A stretch of 55,400 nucleotides of DNA from Phycisphaerae bacterium (GTDB taxonomy: Bacteria > Planctomycetota > Phycisphaerae > UBA1845). Positions 9,130 to 18,025 of the stretch are shown here, piece by piece. Under the pieces are notes generated by a model, which saw nothing but the letters and a program-made list of their open reading frames with translations, made no database searches and was not told the origin of the DNA. The first letter of the stretch is position 1. Each line of letters opens with the position of its first letter. The translations under genes and the position numbers were made by a program. The stretch covers positions 1-55,400 of the forward strand of contig JAJDDW010000035.1 in assembly GCA_029260115.1 (NCBI GenBank). The letters are read 5' to 3'.

Positions 9130-10071
9130 GTGAATCAGAACCATTCAACCCCGTCAGGCCGCGCGCCGTTAACCATTGGAATCGATGTCGGCGGTACGCA
9201 AGTTCGCGTGGGCGTAGTCGATGGGCTGCGTGTGTTAGAAGGACTACGCCGAACGCCCACCCATGCCTTTTCTAATGGAAATCAATTTCTTGATTGGCTA
9301 AGCAATACAATCAACCAGCTTTGCGACTATAACCAGTGCCGATCGCGTGTCGCTAGTATCGGCATAGGACTACCGGGCATTCTAGATGAAAAAAAAGGCA
9401 TGCTCCTACGTTCGATTAACGTCTCATATTTAGAAGGCGTCGCGCTTCGCGCTGAATTGTCCCGGAAAGCCGGGCTTCCTGTGAAACTAATGACGGATGC
9501 TGAAGCTGCAACCTGGGGAGTCTATACTCAGCTATCACCAAAGCCAAAGCGTTTTGTGCATCTTCGTTTTGGAACCGGCGTAGCATGTAGCTGCGTTATG
9601 GACGGTAAGATTGTGCCATTGGTGCGAATAGGCTGCGAGCATTTGCGGTTGCTCGTGGTCGATCACACTGCGTCTGCAAGACCATGCACTTGCGGCTTGC
9701 ACGGTTGTTTGGAAACCATCGCTTCCGGTAAGGTGCTACTACGCATGATTGAAGATCACGGATTGTCGCCTAGCATATCTGTATTGCAAGTAGCCTATAT
9801 GCGAGGGGATGCCTGGTGTCGATCGCTTGGCCAAGAAGTTGCGATGTCAATTATATGTGCGCTATGCTCGATTAGTCGCGAATTACAGCCGGAGCTAATA
9901 AGCATTGGCGGCGGCGTGCCCACTCACTGGCCAGCGATGATCGATACCGTTTTACAAAATGTGGAAAAAGCCTTCGTCGAAAAAAAACTTGCCATGCCCC
10001 GTATCATTAACATGCCAGACGGCGACGAAAGTGGTGTGTTGGGTGCCGCAATATTGGCACTTCCAATCTAA
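9130..10071 (+). CDS. ROK-family protein (sugar kinase-like)
   Basis: 313 residues from GTG 9130. It has the ROK fold signatures: the phosphate-binding DVGGTQ loop (from Asp19), a catalytic-type Asp in MTDAEAA (Asp123), and the zinc-binding CTCGLHGCLE (Cys186, Cys188, Cys193) with an upstream E-H pair (170-171). The usual GEIGH is altered to GCEHL. There is no N-terminal helix-turn-helix, so it resembles the kinase branch (glucokinase, N-acetylhexosamine kinase) rather than the NagC/XylR regulators. The substrate cannot be read from sequence. The gene converges on the E1 gene with only six bases between the stops. Confidence 0.88.
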   Translation: MNQNHSTPSGRAPLTIGIDVGGTQVRVGVVDGLRVLEGLRRTPTHAFSNGNQFLDWLSNTINQLCDYNQCRSRVASIGIGLPGILDEKKGMLLRSINVSYLEGVALRAELSRKAGLPVKLMTDAEAATWGVYTQLSPKPKRFVHLRFGTGVACSCVMDGKIVPLVRIGCEHLRLLVVDHTASARPCTCGLHGCLETIASGKVLLRMIEDHGLSPSISVLQVAYMRGDAWCRSLGQEVAMSIICALCSISRELQPELISIGGGVPTHWPAMIDTVLQNVEKAFVEKKLAMPRIINMPDGDESGVLGAAILALPI

Positions 10072-10077
10072 AACTTT

Positions 10078-12363
10078 CTAGTGAGATGTTTTCATCAAAT
10101 CCACCGCCGCCGTGACGACATCTGGCATAGTAGGCAGCACATAGTCAGCCGCTGGACCCAGCGGAATGAACGTGTCCAGCGCGTTAATTCGCCTAGCGTG
10201 AACCTTACGCGAACACGATTCCATAAGCAATGCGAGAATAGCTTCGCCGACGCTACCACTACGACGCCCCTCATCTACGACCAACACATTACCCGTAGCC
10301 AGCGATTGTTCGATGATAAACGTTTCGTTGAGAGGGCTAAGCCAACGTAAATCTACCACCCGCGCACGAATATTATGCTTATCACGCAAAATCTTAGCCG
10401 CACGTAGTGACATGTGCGTGCCATTAGCGAACGTGAGAATCGTCATATCGGTAGCGTCTTCATGGTAAATCGCGCCGGAACCCAGCGGGATAGCCTCATC
10501 TGGCTTCGGGTAAGAAAAAATCCACCCCTGATCTTTGTCTTCATGCAGATTTTTCTCTTTGTACAATGCAATCGGTTCAATAAACGCGACCACCCGCCCA
10601 TCGACCGCCGCCAGCGCCATGCAGGTACGCATCATTTTAACCGCATCGTCGCCCCGAGAAGGCGTGGCGATAATAAGTCCGGGCACGTCGCGCAAGGCCG
10701 CGATGCTATTATCATTGTGGAAATGCCCGCCGAACCCTTTTTGATACGCCCAGCCAGCGATGCGTATAACCATCGGGTTGCGAAACTGATCGTTCGAGAA
10801 AAATTGCAGCGACGCTGCCTCGCCGCGAATTTGATCCTGAGCATTATGATAATACGCCAAGTATTGAATTTCAGGTATGGGAAGCAGGCCAACGTGGGCT
10901 GCCCCGATACACAGACCGAGAAAAGTTGTCTCGTCCAGCAGCGTATTGAACACCCGACCGACGCCGAATTTTTTGGTCAGCTCTTTCGTCACGTAATAGA
11001 CGCCGCCTTTTTTGGCGACATCTTCACCAAAGATAATAGACTGTGGGTATTTGATAAGTATATCATGCAGACCCCAATTGATAAGTACAGGCATTGGCTT
11101 AGGCGGACGCAGTTCGGGAAGCAGTGGCTCGCCGCCAAATATTTCGACCCGCGCCTCGTGGTCTGGACACCGCGTAGCTTCAAGGCCCACCGCGCCCAGC
11201 GATAACGGTGCCAGTGCCTTCAAGACATCCTGACTATCGATTAGCTTGGGCGACTTCGCAGCCGCATGGGCCTCGCTTACGATACGATTTCGTATCGACT
11301 CGTAGCGATAAAGCGTTTCCGTCGGCGTCATCAAACCAAGCTCAATCGCATACTGAGCCGTGCGTAGCAGCGGGTCTTTGGCTTCGTTACCTTCAATCGT
11401 AGCCCAAGAGTGGTATTCCGTTTCAGGGTCCGTCCCTGCATGCCCCATCAATCGCACTGTTTTCAGATGTAGAAAAACCGGCCTACGTTTCTCGCGGCAA
11501 TAATCAATAGCCTTCTCAACAGTTGAATAAGCCTCAACAACATCCAGGCCATTTGCCTGAAAATAAGTAAGCCCATGGCGCGCACGGAATTGAGACTCGA
11601 TCCATTGGGGCGGCGTGCCAACACTAATACCTACACCGTTATCCTCGCACACAAACAAAATGGGAACGGGTAATCTTTGATGAGCCGCGCTCGCGGCCGC
11701 ATTAAAAGCCGTCTGGGCGGTGGCGTGATTAGCGGAGGCGTCTCCGAAATTGCACACCACAATCATATCTCCAGGTCGATGCCCATTCGCCCCAAGACGC
11801 TTCGCCCGTGCGATAGACATAGCCGTGCCAACCGCTTTGGGTAAATGTGAAGCAATAGTGGAAGTCTGCGGCGGAACGTTTAACTCCAGCGACCCCCAAA
11901 CTTTATGACGTCCACCAGCCACCGGGTCTTCTCTTGCCGCAGCGATGCCTAATATGGTGTTACGAATAAAATCAATGTTCGGTAATTGTCGGGCTCGCTC
12001 ACACATGAACGCGCCAGAGCGATAGTGCAAGAAAGCTATATCGGTATATCGCGTAAGGCGACCAACGAGTGCGTTACCTTCATGGCCCGAGCTGCCAATG
12101 GTATAATAGCCTTCGTTTCTAGCCCGCATCTGCCTGGCGACGATGTCGATTAATCGAGAGGTCGCTTGCGATTCAAATATCTGAATGACATCCTGCCCGG
12201 TAATCTCACTTTGCGGCACAATCGGTTTGTCTAGCAGTGGGGGTACAGGCCAATCACCTTTATGGATGCACGATTGCACATAGGCGACAAAATTCTCATC
12301 CACAACCTTTGCCCGGTTCAGGTCATAGCGAGTCGAGCGTTTTTCTGTAGAAGCTGTAGGCAT
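10078..12363 (-). CDS. 2-oxoacid dehydrogenase E1, alpha and beta subunits fused
   Basis: 761 residues. The N-terminal half (about 1-400) is an E1-alpha domain with the thiamine-diphosphate motif: GDAS at 207-210, followed about 10 residues later by the N of QTAFN, then PILFVCEDNGVGIS. The C-terminal half (about 425-761) is the E1-beta transketolase-like domain (IIFGEDVAKKGGVYYVTKEL, FNTLLDETTFLGLCIGAA, LTFANGTHM, VVDLRWLSPL). Such E1 enzymes decarboxylate a 2-oxoacid and pass the acyl group to the lipoyl domain of E2. Fused forms of this branched-chain/pyruvate type are usually annotated as 2-oxoisovalerate dehydrogenase. No E2 or E3 gene lies here. It is 46 bases downstream of the acyl-CoA dehydrogenase on the same strand, so the two are probably one operon; that pairing raises 2-oxoadipate or another lysine/branched-chain intermediate as substrate. 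Confidence 0.9.
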   Translation of the reverse strand: MPTASTEKRSTRYDLNRAKVVDENFVAYVQSCIHKGDWPVPPLLDKPIVPQSEITGQDVIQIFESQATSRLIDIVARQMRARNEGYYTIGSSGHEGNALVGRLTRYTDIAFLHYRSGAFMCERARQLPNIDFIRNTILGIAAAREDPVAGGRHKVWGSLELNVPPQTSTIASHLPKAVGTAMSIARAKRLGANGHRPGDMIVVCNFGDASANHATAQTAFNAAASAAHQRLPVPILFVCEDNGVGISVGTPPQWIESQFRARHGLTYFQANGLDVVEAYSTVEKAIDYCREKRRPVFLHLKTVRLMGHAGTDPETEYHSWATIEGNEAKDPLLRTAQYAIELGLMTPTETLYRYESIRNRIVSEAHAAAKSPKLIDSQDVLKALAPLSLGAVGLEATRCPDHEARVEIFGGEPLLPELRPPKPMPVLINWGLHDILIKYPQSIIFGEDVAKKGGVYYVTKELTKKFGVGRVFNTLLDETTFLGLCIGAAHVGLLPIPEIQYLAYYHNAQDQIRGEAASLQFFSNDQFRNPMVIRIAGWAYQKGFGGHFHNDNSIAALRDVPGLIIATPSRGDDAVKMMRTCMALAAVDGRVVAFIEPIALYKEKNLHEDKDQGWIFSYPKPDEAIPLGSGAIYHEDATDMTILTFANGTHMSLRAAKILRDKHNIRARVVDLRWLSPLNETFIIEQSLATGNVLVVDEGRRSGSVGEAILALLMESCSRKVHARRINALDTFIPLGPAADYVLPTMPDVVTAAVDLMKTSH

Positions 12364-12409
12364 AGTTGCATTCTCGTTTATCGCGCCACTTCGCCAACAG
12401 GTTCATCCA

Positions 12410-13573
12410 CTAGAACGATGCGATACCCGTAATCTCCCGGCCCACGATTAGCTGATGGATCGACTCGGTGCCTTCGTAGGTGATAACACTTTCAAGGTTC
12501 AGCATATGTCGAATAGGGCAACATTCCACGCTAATACCGCCAGCCCCAAGCATATCGCGGGCATCGCGGGCGACATCCATACCCACGCGAACATTATTCC
12601 ACTTAGCTAGCGACACCTGCGAGTGGTGCATCGTTCCCGCATCTTTGAGTCGTCCAAGTTGCAGCACGAGAAGTTGGCCCGTCACTATTTGTCGCAGCAT
12701 ATCCGCCAGGCGAATTTGAATCGTTTGTTTAGCTGCCAGTGGCGAGCCAAAGAGAATGCGTTCTTTAGCGAAAGCCAGCGCCTCTCGATAACACGCCATA
12801 GCCGCCCCCAAGCCACCCCAAGCGATACCATATCGCGCCTGCGTCAGGCAACCCAGCGGTGCTCCCAGTCCCTTCGCTAAGGGCAGTTGGTTTTCCGCAG
12901 GAATTTTACAATTATCAAAAAACAATTCACTCGTAATAGATGCTCGCAAAGAAAACTTCCGCTTAATGTCGCGTGAGGTATATCCAGGCGTTCCTTTTTC
13001 GACGAGAAAGCCTCGAATGCCATCATCAGTTTGCGCCCACACGACAGCCACATCCGCAACCGTACCGCTGGTGATCCACATCTTCGCGCCATTGAGCACC
13101 CAGTCGCCGCCTTGTTTGACCGCGTGGGTTTTCATGGTACCCGGATCACTACCGCCATCTGGCTCAGTGAGACCGAAACATCCGATCGCTTTTGCCTTGG
13201 CCATGTCCGGAAGCCAGCGTTTTTTCTGTTCATCTGAGCCATATGTATGGATAGGGTACATGACCAAACCGCTTTGCACGGACGCGAAACTTCTAATGCC
13301 ACTATCGCCGCGCTCCAGTTCTTGCATCATCAGGCCATACGACACATTACCAACGCCCGCACAACCATAATCCGTTAGCGTAGGCCCAAACAATCCAAGC
13401 TCAGCCATTTCGGGAATTAATTCGGAGGGGAATCGCTCGTGTTCGAAGCAGTCAGCGATGATAGGTAAAACCTTGTCATCGACGAAGCGTCCCACCGCAT
13501 CGCGCACGGCCCGCTCTTCGTCCGATAGTAAAGATTCGATTTCATATAGATCAGGCGTTGTCACATCCGGCAC
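12410..13573 (-). CDS. gcdH: Acyl-CoA dehydrogenase, glutaryl-CoA dehydrogenase-like
   Basis: 387 residues, the normal length of the flavin-dependent acyl-CoA dehydrogenase family. The FAD/substrate segments CFGLTEPDGGSDPGTMKT and WVLNGAKMWITSG are present, and the catalytic Glu is Glu367 in TYEGTES. The sequence around it (YEGTESIHQLIVGREITGI) and the overall N-terminal pattern are closest, from memory, to glutaryl-CoA dehydrogenase, which oxidises and decarboxylates glutaryl-CoA to crotonyl-CoA in lysine and tryptophan breakdown. The subgroup is likely but not certain. The adjacent downstream gene encodes a 2-oxoacid dehydrogenase E1, which would supply an acyl-CoA for this enzyme. Confidence 0.87.
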   Translation of the reverse strand: MPDVTTPDLYEIESLLSDEERAVRDAVGRFVDDKVLPIIADCFEHERFPSELIPEMAELGLFGPTLTDYGCAGVGNVSYGLMMQELERGDSGIRSFASVQSGLVMYPIHTYGSDEQKKRWLPDMAKAKAIGCFGLTEPDGGSDPGTMKTHAVKQGGDWVLNGAKMWITSGTVADVAVVWAQTDDGIRGFLVEKGTPGYTSRDIKRKFSLRASITSELFFDNCKIPAENQLPLAKGLGAPLGCLTQARYGIAWGGLGAAMACYREALAFAKERILFGSPLAAKQTIQIRLADMLRQIVTGQLLVLQLGRLKDAGTMHHSQVSLAKWNNVRVGMDVARDARDMLGAGGISVECCPIRHMLNLESVITYEGTESIHQLIVGREITGIASF

Positions 13574-13869
13574 GAGGTCTCTCCTTGCTAATCAATACTT
13601 GTTGACGGTACGCTTTCGAATCATCAAAATAGCCGTTAAACCGATCTAGGTCCGCAATTCGGCCATATATTCAACCAAGCGGGGCATCATATCGTCGAGA
13701 TGCGCCTTACGCTACCCAAATGCCCATCATTTTGCTATAACATGCACATCAGAAACGGCTGAGCCATTCATTTGTGATGAGTGCCGACCAGCCGTGAGAT
13801 TCAAGGGTTCTTCCAGCGCATGCCCGGGCTGATCCTGGCGTAGACTGGAAGCTATCGAGAGGCAATCCA
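13574..13869. other. Divergent spacer between gcdH-like and YgiQ-type genes
   Basis: About 296 bases between divergently transcribed genes, so promoters for both are expected here. No small ORF, RNA gene or strong hairpin is evident. Confidence 0.4.
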
Positions 13870-15900
13870 ATGGTAAGTTGCGCCACGCCCGGTGCGTTTA
13901 ATCCCACACCGCTAGTTCATCTAAACGTGTCGAGTTTATCAACCGCCAAACCACTACCCATGAGCCTAGCCGAGGCCCAACAGCGGGGATGGGACGAGGT
14001 TGATGTGGTATTCGTGACCGGCGACGCCTATGTCGACCATCCCAGCTTTGCCACCGCCATTCTCAGTCGCGTATTAGAAGCTGCAGGTTTCACCGTGGGT
14101 ATCGTCGCTCAGCCAGACTGGCATAGTTGCGAGCCTTGGAAGACATTCGGTAAGCCCAAGCTCTTCTACGCCATCAGCGCCGGCAATATGGACTCCATGA
14201 TAAACCATTACACCGCCAGCCGGAAAGTGCGCAACGACGACGCTTATTCCCCAGGCGGAAAAATCGGACTTCGTCCAGACCGGGCCACACTAGCCTACTG
14301 CCAGCGCGCGCGGGAGGCGTATAAGGGCGTGCCCATCATCGCCGGCGGGGTAGAGGCCAGCCTCCGACGCGTCGCGCACTACGACTATTGGAGCGATACC
14401 GTTCGCCGATCAATACTCATGGACGCTAAAGCAGACCTCGTCGCCTATGGCATGGGCGAGTCGTCCATTCTCGAAATCGCCCAACGTCTCCGCGACGGTG
14501 AATCGGTCAACGATTTGCGCGATATGCGCGGCGTAGCCTATCTCATGGGTGCCAGCGAGACGCCGCCATCCGGACCCCAGGTTCGCGTGCTACCTACGTT
14601 TGAAGAATCGAAAAGCGATAAACATGCTTTCGCCGAGGCCACACGAATCATTCACCACGAAAGCAATCCCTACAACGCCCGCACCCTGGTGCAATATCAC
14701 GACCGCCAAGCCGTGGTCTGCACCCCGCCGCGCTTACCAGAATCAGACCAGGCCATGGATTCCTTTTACGATCTCCCTTATACCCGAAAAGCGCACCCGA
14801 GTTACACCGGAGCCATCCCCGCGCTTCAGGTTGTAAAAGATTCCGTCACTATCATGCGCGGATGCTTCGGCGGCTGCACGTACTGCTCCATCACCGCCCA
14901 CCAAGGCCGCATCATTCAGTCTCGCAGCGAAGAATCGATCGTCGGCGAGGTCGCCAAGATGGGCCATGACAAAGCATTCAAAGGCACCGTCAGCGATATC
15001 GGAGGCCCAACCGCAAATATGTACAAAATGCGTTGCAAAGACCCCGAAATTGAATCCATCTGCCGCCGACTCTCCTGCGTTCACCCGAAAATTTGTTCGT
15101 TATTAGATACCGATCATTCGTCGCTAATCAAGGTGATGAAACAGTCGCGAGAGCAAGAGGGGGTTAAGAAAGTTTTAATCGCCAGCGGCGTGCGCATGGA
15201 CCTAGCCCAACATTCACCAGAATATATGAAAGAATTGGTAACTCATCACGTCGGAGGCCATCTCAAAGTCGCCCCAGAAAATGCCAACGATGCGACACTA
15301 GATTTCATGAAACGCCCAAAAATTGCAAACTTTGACAAATTCGCCGAGTCGTTCAAAACCATGTCAGACGACGCCGGTAAGGAGCAATATCTAGTCCCGT
15401 ATTTCATCTCAGCCCATCCAGGTAGCGACGTCCATGCCATGATAGAGTTAGCCCTATTCCTCAAGCATAATGGCTATCGCCCCGACCAAGTGCAGGATTT
15501 TATCCCCGCACCCATGGACATCGCTGCGTGCATGTACCACACTGGCATCGACCCCATCACCAAAAAAGAGGTTTACGTAGCCAAGCTCTTGCGCGATCGA
15601 AAATTACAACGGGCGCTGATGCAGTTTTTTAAGCCAGAGAATTATTTCCTCGTGCGAAAAGCCCTATCCCAAGCCGGACGCATGGACCTAGTAGGCGGAG
15701 GCTGCGATTGCCTCATCCCGTCAAACGCCCCTCGACAAGCCATAGAAGCCCGCCGCGCCCAAGCCCAGTCAGATTCCCCCAGCAACGACCACGTCCATTC
15801 CCGCCGCCGTATGCCCAAACAACGCATCAGCAGAAACAAGCGACAAGGCTCCGACACAGGGTATAGACCGGGAAGATCTAGTAAGAACGACAAGGATTAA
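13870..15900 (+). CDS. YgiQ-type radical SAM protein
   Basis: 676 residues from ATG 13870, preceded by GAGAGG. The N-terminal third is the YgiQ/UPF0313 domain (VFVTGDAYVDHPSFA, IIAGGVEASLRR, YWSD), which resembles a cobalamin-binding-like fold. The radical SAM centre is RGCFGGCTYCSI, with the cluster ligands Cys332, Cys336 and Cys339. Further conserved segments are HHVGGHLKVAPEN and QDFIPAPMDIA. The C-terminus (about 630-676) is a basic, low-complexity tail. The family is widespread but its substrate is unknown; a role in modification chemistry is only inferred from the radical SAM core. Confidence 0.93.
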   Translation: MVSCATPGAFNPTPLVHLNVSSLSTAKPLPMSLAEAQQRGWDEVDVVFVTGDAYVDHPSFATAILSRVLEAAGFTVGIVAQPDWHSCEPWKTFGKPKLFYAISAGNMDSMINHYTASRKVRNDDAYSPGGKIGLRPDRATLAYCQRAREAYKGVPIIAGGVEASLRRVAHYDYWSDTVRRSILMDAKADLVAYGMGESSILEIAQRLRDGESVNDLRDMRGVAYLMGASETPPSGPQVRVLPTFEESKSDKHAFAEATRIIHHESNPYNARTLVQYHDRQAVVCTPPRLPESDQAMDSFYDLPYTRKAHPSYTGAIPALQVVKDSVTIMRGCFGGCTYCSITAHQGRIIQSRSEESIVGEVAKMGHDKAFKGTVSDIGGPTANMYKMRCKDPEIESICRRLSCVHPKICSLLDTDHSSLIKVMKQSREQEGVKKVLIASGVRMDLAQHSPEYMKELVTHHVGGHLKVAPENANDATLDFMKRPKIANFDKFAESFKTMSDDAGKEQYLVPYFISAHPGSDVHAMIELALFLKHNGYRPDQVQDFIPAPMDIAACMYHTGIDPITKKEVYVAKLLRDRKLQRALMQFFKPENYFLVRKALSQAGRMDLVGGGCDCLIPSNAPRQAIEARRAQAQSDSPSNDHVHSRRRMPKQRISRNKRQGSDTGYRPGRSSKNDKD

Positions 15901-16008
15901 AACTAGCAGGATGATGGCCTATAGGTATTGTCATAGCGAAGTTAGTGCCGGTACCCTTCGTTCGCTTATTGACACAGGGTGTGTCGGTTTGATTGTATGG
16001 CCATCCCT

Positions 16009-16113
16009 GTAGATGGGGATGAAAGCCCGTTACTCCTGGGTTAGATTATCGAGCGTCGTCTTGAGACTAGCCCAGCTAACGCAAAGGAGCAACGGGCATT
16101 CATCCCCATCTAC
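16009..16113. repeat. Long imperfect inverted repeat (hairpin element)
   Basis: The arms at 16009-16037 and 16085-16113 are reverse complements over 29 bases with two mismatches. The outer 15 bases (16009-16023 with 16099-16113) match perfectly. An inner pair, 16037-16044 with 16067-16074, extends the structure with one mismatch. Shorter flanking motifs (CATCCC at 16002-16007) allow alternative folds. It is not followed by a T tract, so a simple terminator is unlikely. It lies between the YgiQ-type gene and the zinc-ribbon gene, whose ATG is only 14 bases away. A REP-like or non-autonomous mobile hairpin (MITE) or a structured leader are the main options. Confidence 0.8.
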
Positions 16114-16127
16114 TTGGCTAAACTAGG

Positions 16128-16679
16128 ATGAGTAGACGGACAAATAGCGAAGAACGTAGTTGCCCGAAGTGTAACTATTCGTTGGCTGGGCTTCCCGAAC
16201 TGCATACATGTCCGGAGTGTGGCATGGATTACGATCCTCACGCCATGACCATCAAGTTGCAGGCGAGCAAATGGGAGTACCGTCAGCTAGAGCTTGGATT
16301 CTTATTGCTTCTTATGTTCTTCGTCGGCACACGACGTACTGGGATAAAACAAGACGATTATACGCTTTTCCTTTTAGTTGGCATTTGTATGCTGCCGTCA
16401 ATCTATCGCCTGTTTAGAGACGTCGGCTCGCCGCATATTCTGACTTTGAACCGGCACGGCGTTCACTTTGATGACCCCAGATTTCGTTGCGACCTTATCC
16501 CCTGGTCACGCCTAGCGAAAGCTAAGTATGGCTGGCTTTCAGGTCGATTCAGCATCATAGGCCATGACGGCAGAAAATTGTTGAAATGCCCAGGCTACTG
16601 GTTGGGGAATCAACATTTAGCGCATAAGTGTGTGAATGAAATCAACCGATTATTGCCCGTATACGCTGGTATCGAGTAG
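16128..16679 (+). CDS. Zinc-ribbon membrane protein, planctomycete type
   Basis: 183 residues. The N-terminus carries a zinc ribbon of two Cys pairs (CPKC near residue 13 and CPEC near 34, in the pattern CPKCNYSLAGLPE ... CPECG) common in small planctomycete membrane proteins. It is followed by two hydrophobic segments, about 60-72 (LGFLLLLMFFVG) and 82-96 (LFLLVGICMLPSIY). The C-terminal ~80 residues look like a PH-like or bPH-type beta domain (LTLNRHGVHFDDP, LIPWSRLAKAKYG, FSIIGHDGRKLL). Function is unknown. The ribosome site is weak (AGG abuts the ATG), and the start lies just after the inverted repeat, so the hairpin could affect translation. Confidence 0.72.
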   Translation: MSRRTNSEERSCPKCNYSLAGLPELHTCPECGMDYDPHAMTIKLQASKWEYRQLELGFLLLLMFFVGTRRTGIKQDDYTLFLLVGICMLPSIYRLFRDVGSPHILTLNRHGVHFDDPRFRCDLIPWSRLAKAKYGWLSGRFSIIGHDGRKLLKCPGYWLGNQHLAHKCVNEINRLLPVYAGIE

Positions 16680-17020
16680 CTTGAATAGTCCAGTGGCCTT
16701 GTGTCCTTCTTTTTTAGACATTGGGAATCGATGATACTCACCTTGATTAGGGAACGCTCACTTCGTTGATGCTTGAAGAGGCCACTTTCTCACGGGCGCA
16801 GTTCTGCTCGGTCTAGCATGATTCCTGATTTCGCGGACGTCCTGGAAACTATAGGAAAATGTCTGAATCTGCTTGGCAGCGACACAACTTTAGCCTGCAT
16901 GACAGGTGTTTCATGGTCCGAGAATGGGTGGAAATTGACGGGGGTAAAACAACGTCCTAAACTGGTTGGGGACTTGCGTTCGAGGGAAGAAAGAATCGTT
17001 TCACCTTTCACGGTGCCTTC
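16680..17020. other. Intergenic stretch before the acidic/Pro-rich gene
   Basis: An open frame with possible starts at TTG 16773 or ATG 16818 ends at 17024, overlapping the next ATG as ATGA. The overlap geometry suits translational coupling, but there is no ribosome site and the sequence matches nothing I know, so I do not call it a gene. Otherwise nothing is seen. Confidence 0.35.
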
Positions 17021-18010
17021 ATGAGACAGTCGGCGGATCGAGATAACGGGCTTCGTCCCTTTCATGTGCTTCATATTGGCCCGTCGCTATGCGACGGGAC
17101 GGGTGAGGATAGCGTTTCGGTTGGACTAAGGCTATTGAACATTTCGGATGAGCATCAGCTTGATGTTTATCTTGGCTTAGCTTGGTTAACACGGGCGTGC
17201 CACGGTGAGCAAGCTCACTCTTCTGAGACAGACAACGCTTCAAACACAGTGCGCACGCCAGAGTCGGCTCCGTTTGTAGGGGTCATTGTTTGCGTGGATG
17301 AATTGGTATTAGCCGAGCACGAATTTTTCACCTTGACATCGGACTATGCTGGCCTGCACGGGGTGTATGTTTATAGCTGTTATGGCGACTCGGGTAGCGT
17401 GCAGCGGGCTATAGCCCACGGGGCGACGGGCGAGCTTACTGACGAGGTGTTCGCCGCACTACGATTAGCTATCAATGGGTCTTTAACTTCATCAGAACCT
17501 GAGACTATTGTTGAAACTGCGATTGCAGAGAACGTAATTGGTGAACAGCGACAGGCGGCGGCAATAGCTAAGACAACTGAGCCGGTTATGCCCAAGCTGG
17601 TTAAACCAGCAGAGACTCAGCCCACGATTCTCGATGAGTCCGAGGTTGATACATCGGCTGAGGCTATCGACGAAACGACCGATGATGAGTATATCGAGGA
17701 CGAAGAAGAGGACGATTTGATCGGGCCTGTCCAGGTTCCGTGGGATCGTCGGCCTGCGCCTCCTCAGCGGTCTGCGCCACCTCAACGCGCTGCTGGGCCT
17801 CAACAACCTGCAGCAGCCCCCCCGCCTTCTGCTGAAGCCGTGAACCCAAACCGGGCGAAGGGCAATGGCGAGGGAGCAAAACCGCCATTCGCCGGGCGAC
17901 CGAAACATCAGCCTTTGCTATCCCCTGAAGAGTTACGTGCGCTCATTGGCGAAATTGAAAATACAGAACCGCTTGAAGATCAGCCGCAAGGCGATCATGA
18001 GGGCGCGTAG
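17021..18010 (+). CDS. Unknown protein with receiver-like N-terminus and acidic, Pro-rich tail
   Basis: 329 residues; I do not recognise the family. The first ~150 residues alternate short beta strands and helices (FVGVIVCVDELV, LHGVYVYSCYGD, AIAHGATGELTDEVFAALRLA), loosely like a response-regulator receiver but without a clear phosphorylation Asp. Residues 150-240 are a mixed linker ending in a run of Asp and Glu (YIEDEEEDD). Residues 240-290 are Pro, Ala and Gln rich. The C-terminal end has a short conserved-looking helix (SPEELRALIGEIE). It lies 15 bases before the diguanylate cyclase gene, so the two are almost surely cotranscribed and may act together. The start is uncertain because the ribosome site is poor. 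Confidence 0.65.
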   Translation: MRQSADRDNGLRPFHVLHIGPSLCDGTGEDSVSVGLRLLNISDEHQLDVYLGLAWLTRACHGEQAHSSETDNASNTVRTPESAPFVGVIVCVDELVLAEHEFFTLTSDYAGLHGVYVYSCYGDSGSVQRAIAHGATGELTDEVFAALRLAINGSLTSSEPETIVETAIAENVIGEQRQAAAIAKTTEPVMPKLVKPAETQPTILDESEVDTSAEAIDETTDDEYIEDEEEDDLIGPVQVPWDRRPAPPQRSAPPQRAAGPQQPAAAPPPSAEAVNPNRAKGNGEGAKPPFAGRPKHQPLLSPEELRALIGEIENTEPLEDQPQGDHEGA

Positions 18011-18025
18011 CTAGGAACGCTATAA

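Noticed and set aside
13741..13860. Possible tRNA-like sequence in the divergent spacer
   Set aside because: No cloverleaf, anticodon arm or T-loop consensus could be built from it.
16773..17024. Plus-strand open frame overlapping the next start as ATGA
   Set aside because: Overlap is suggestive, but no ribosome site, no hydrophobic or domain pattern and a TTG start; too weak to call.
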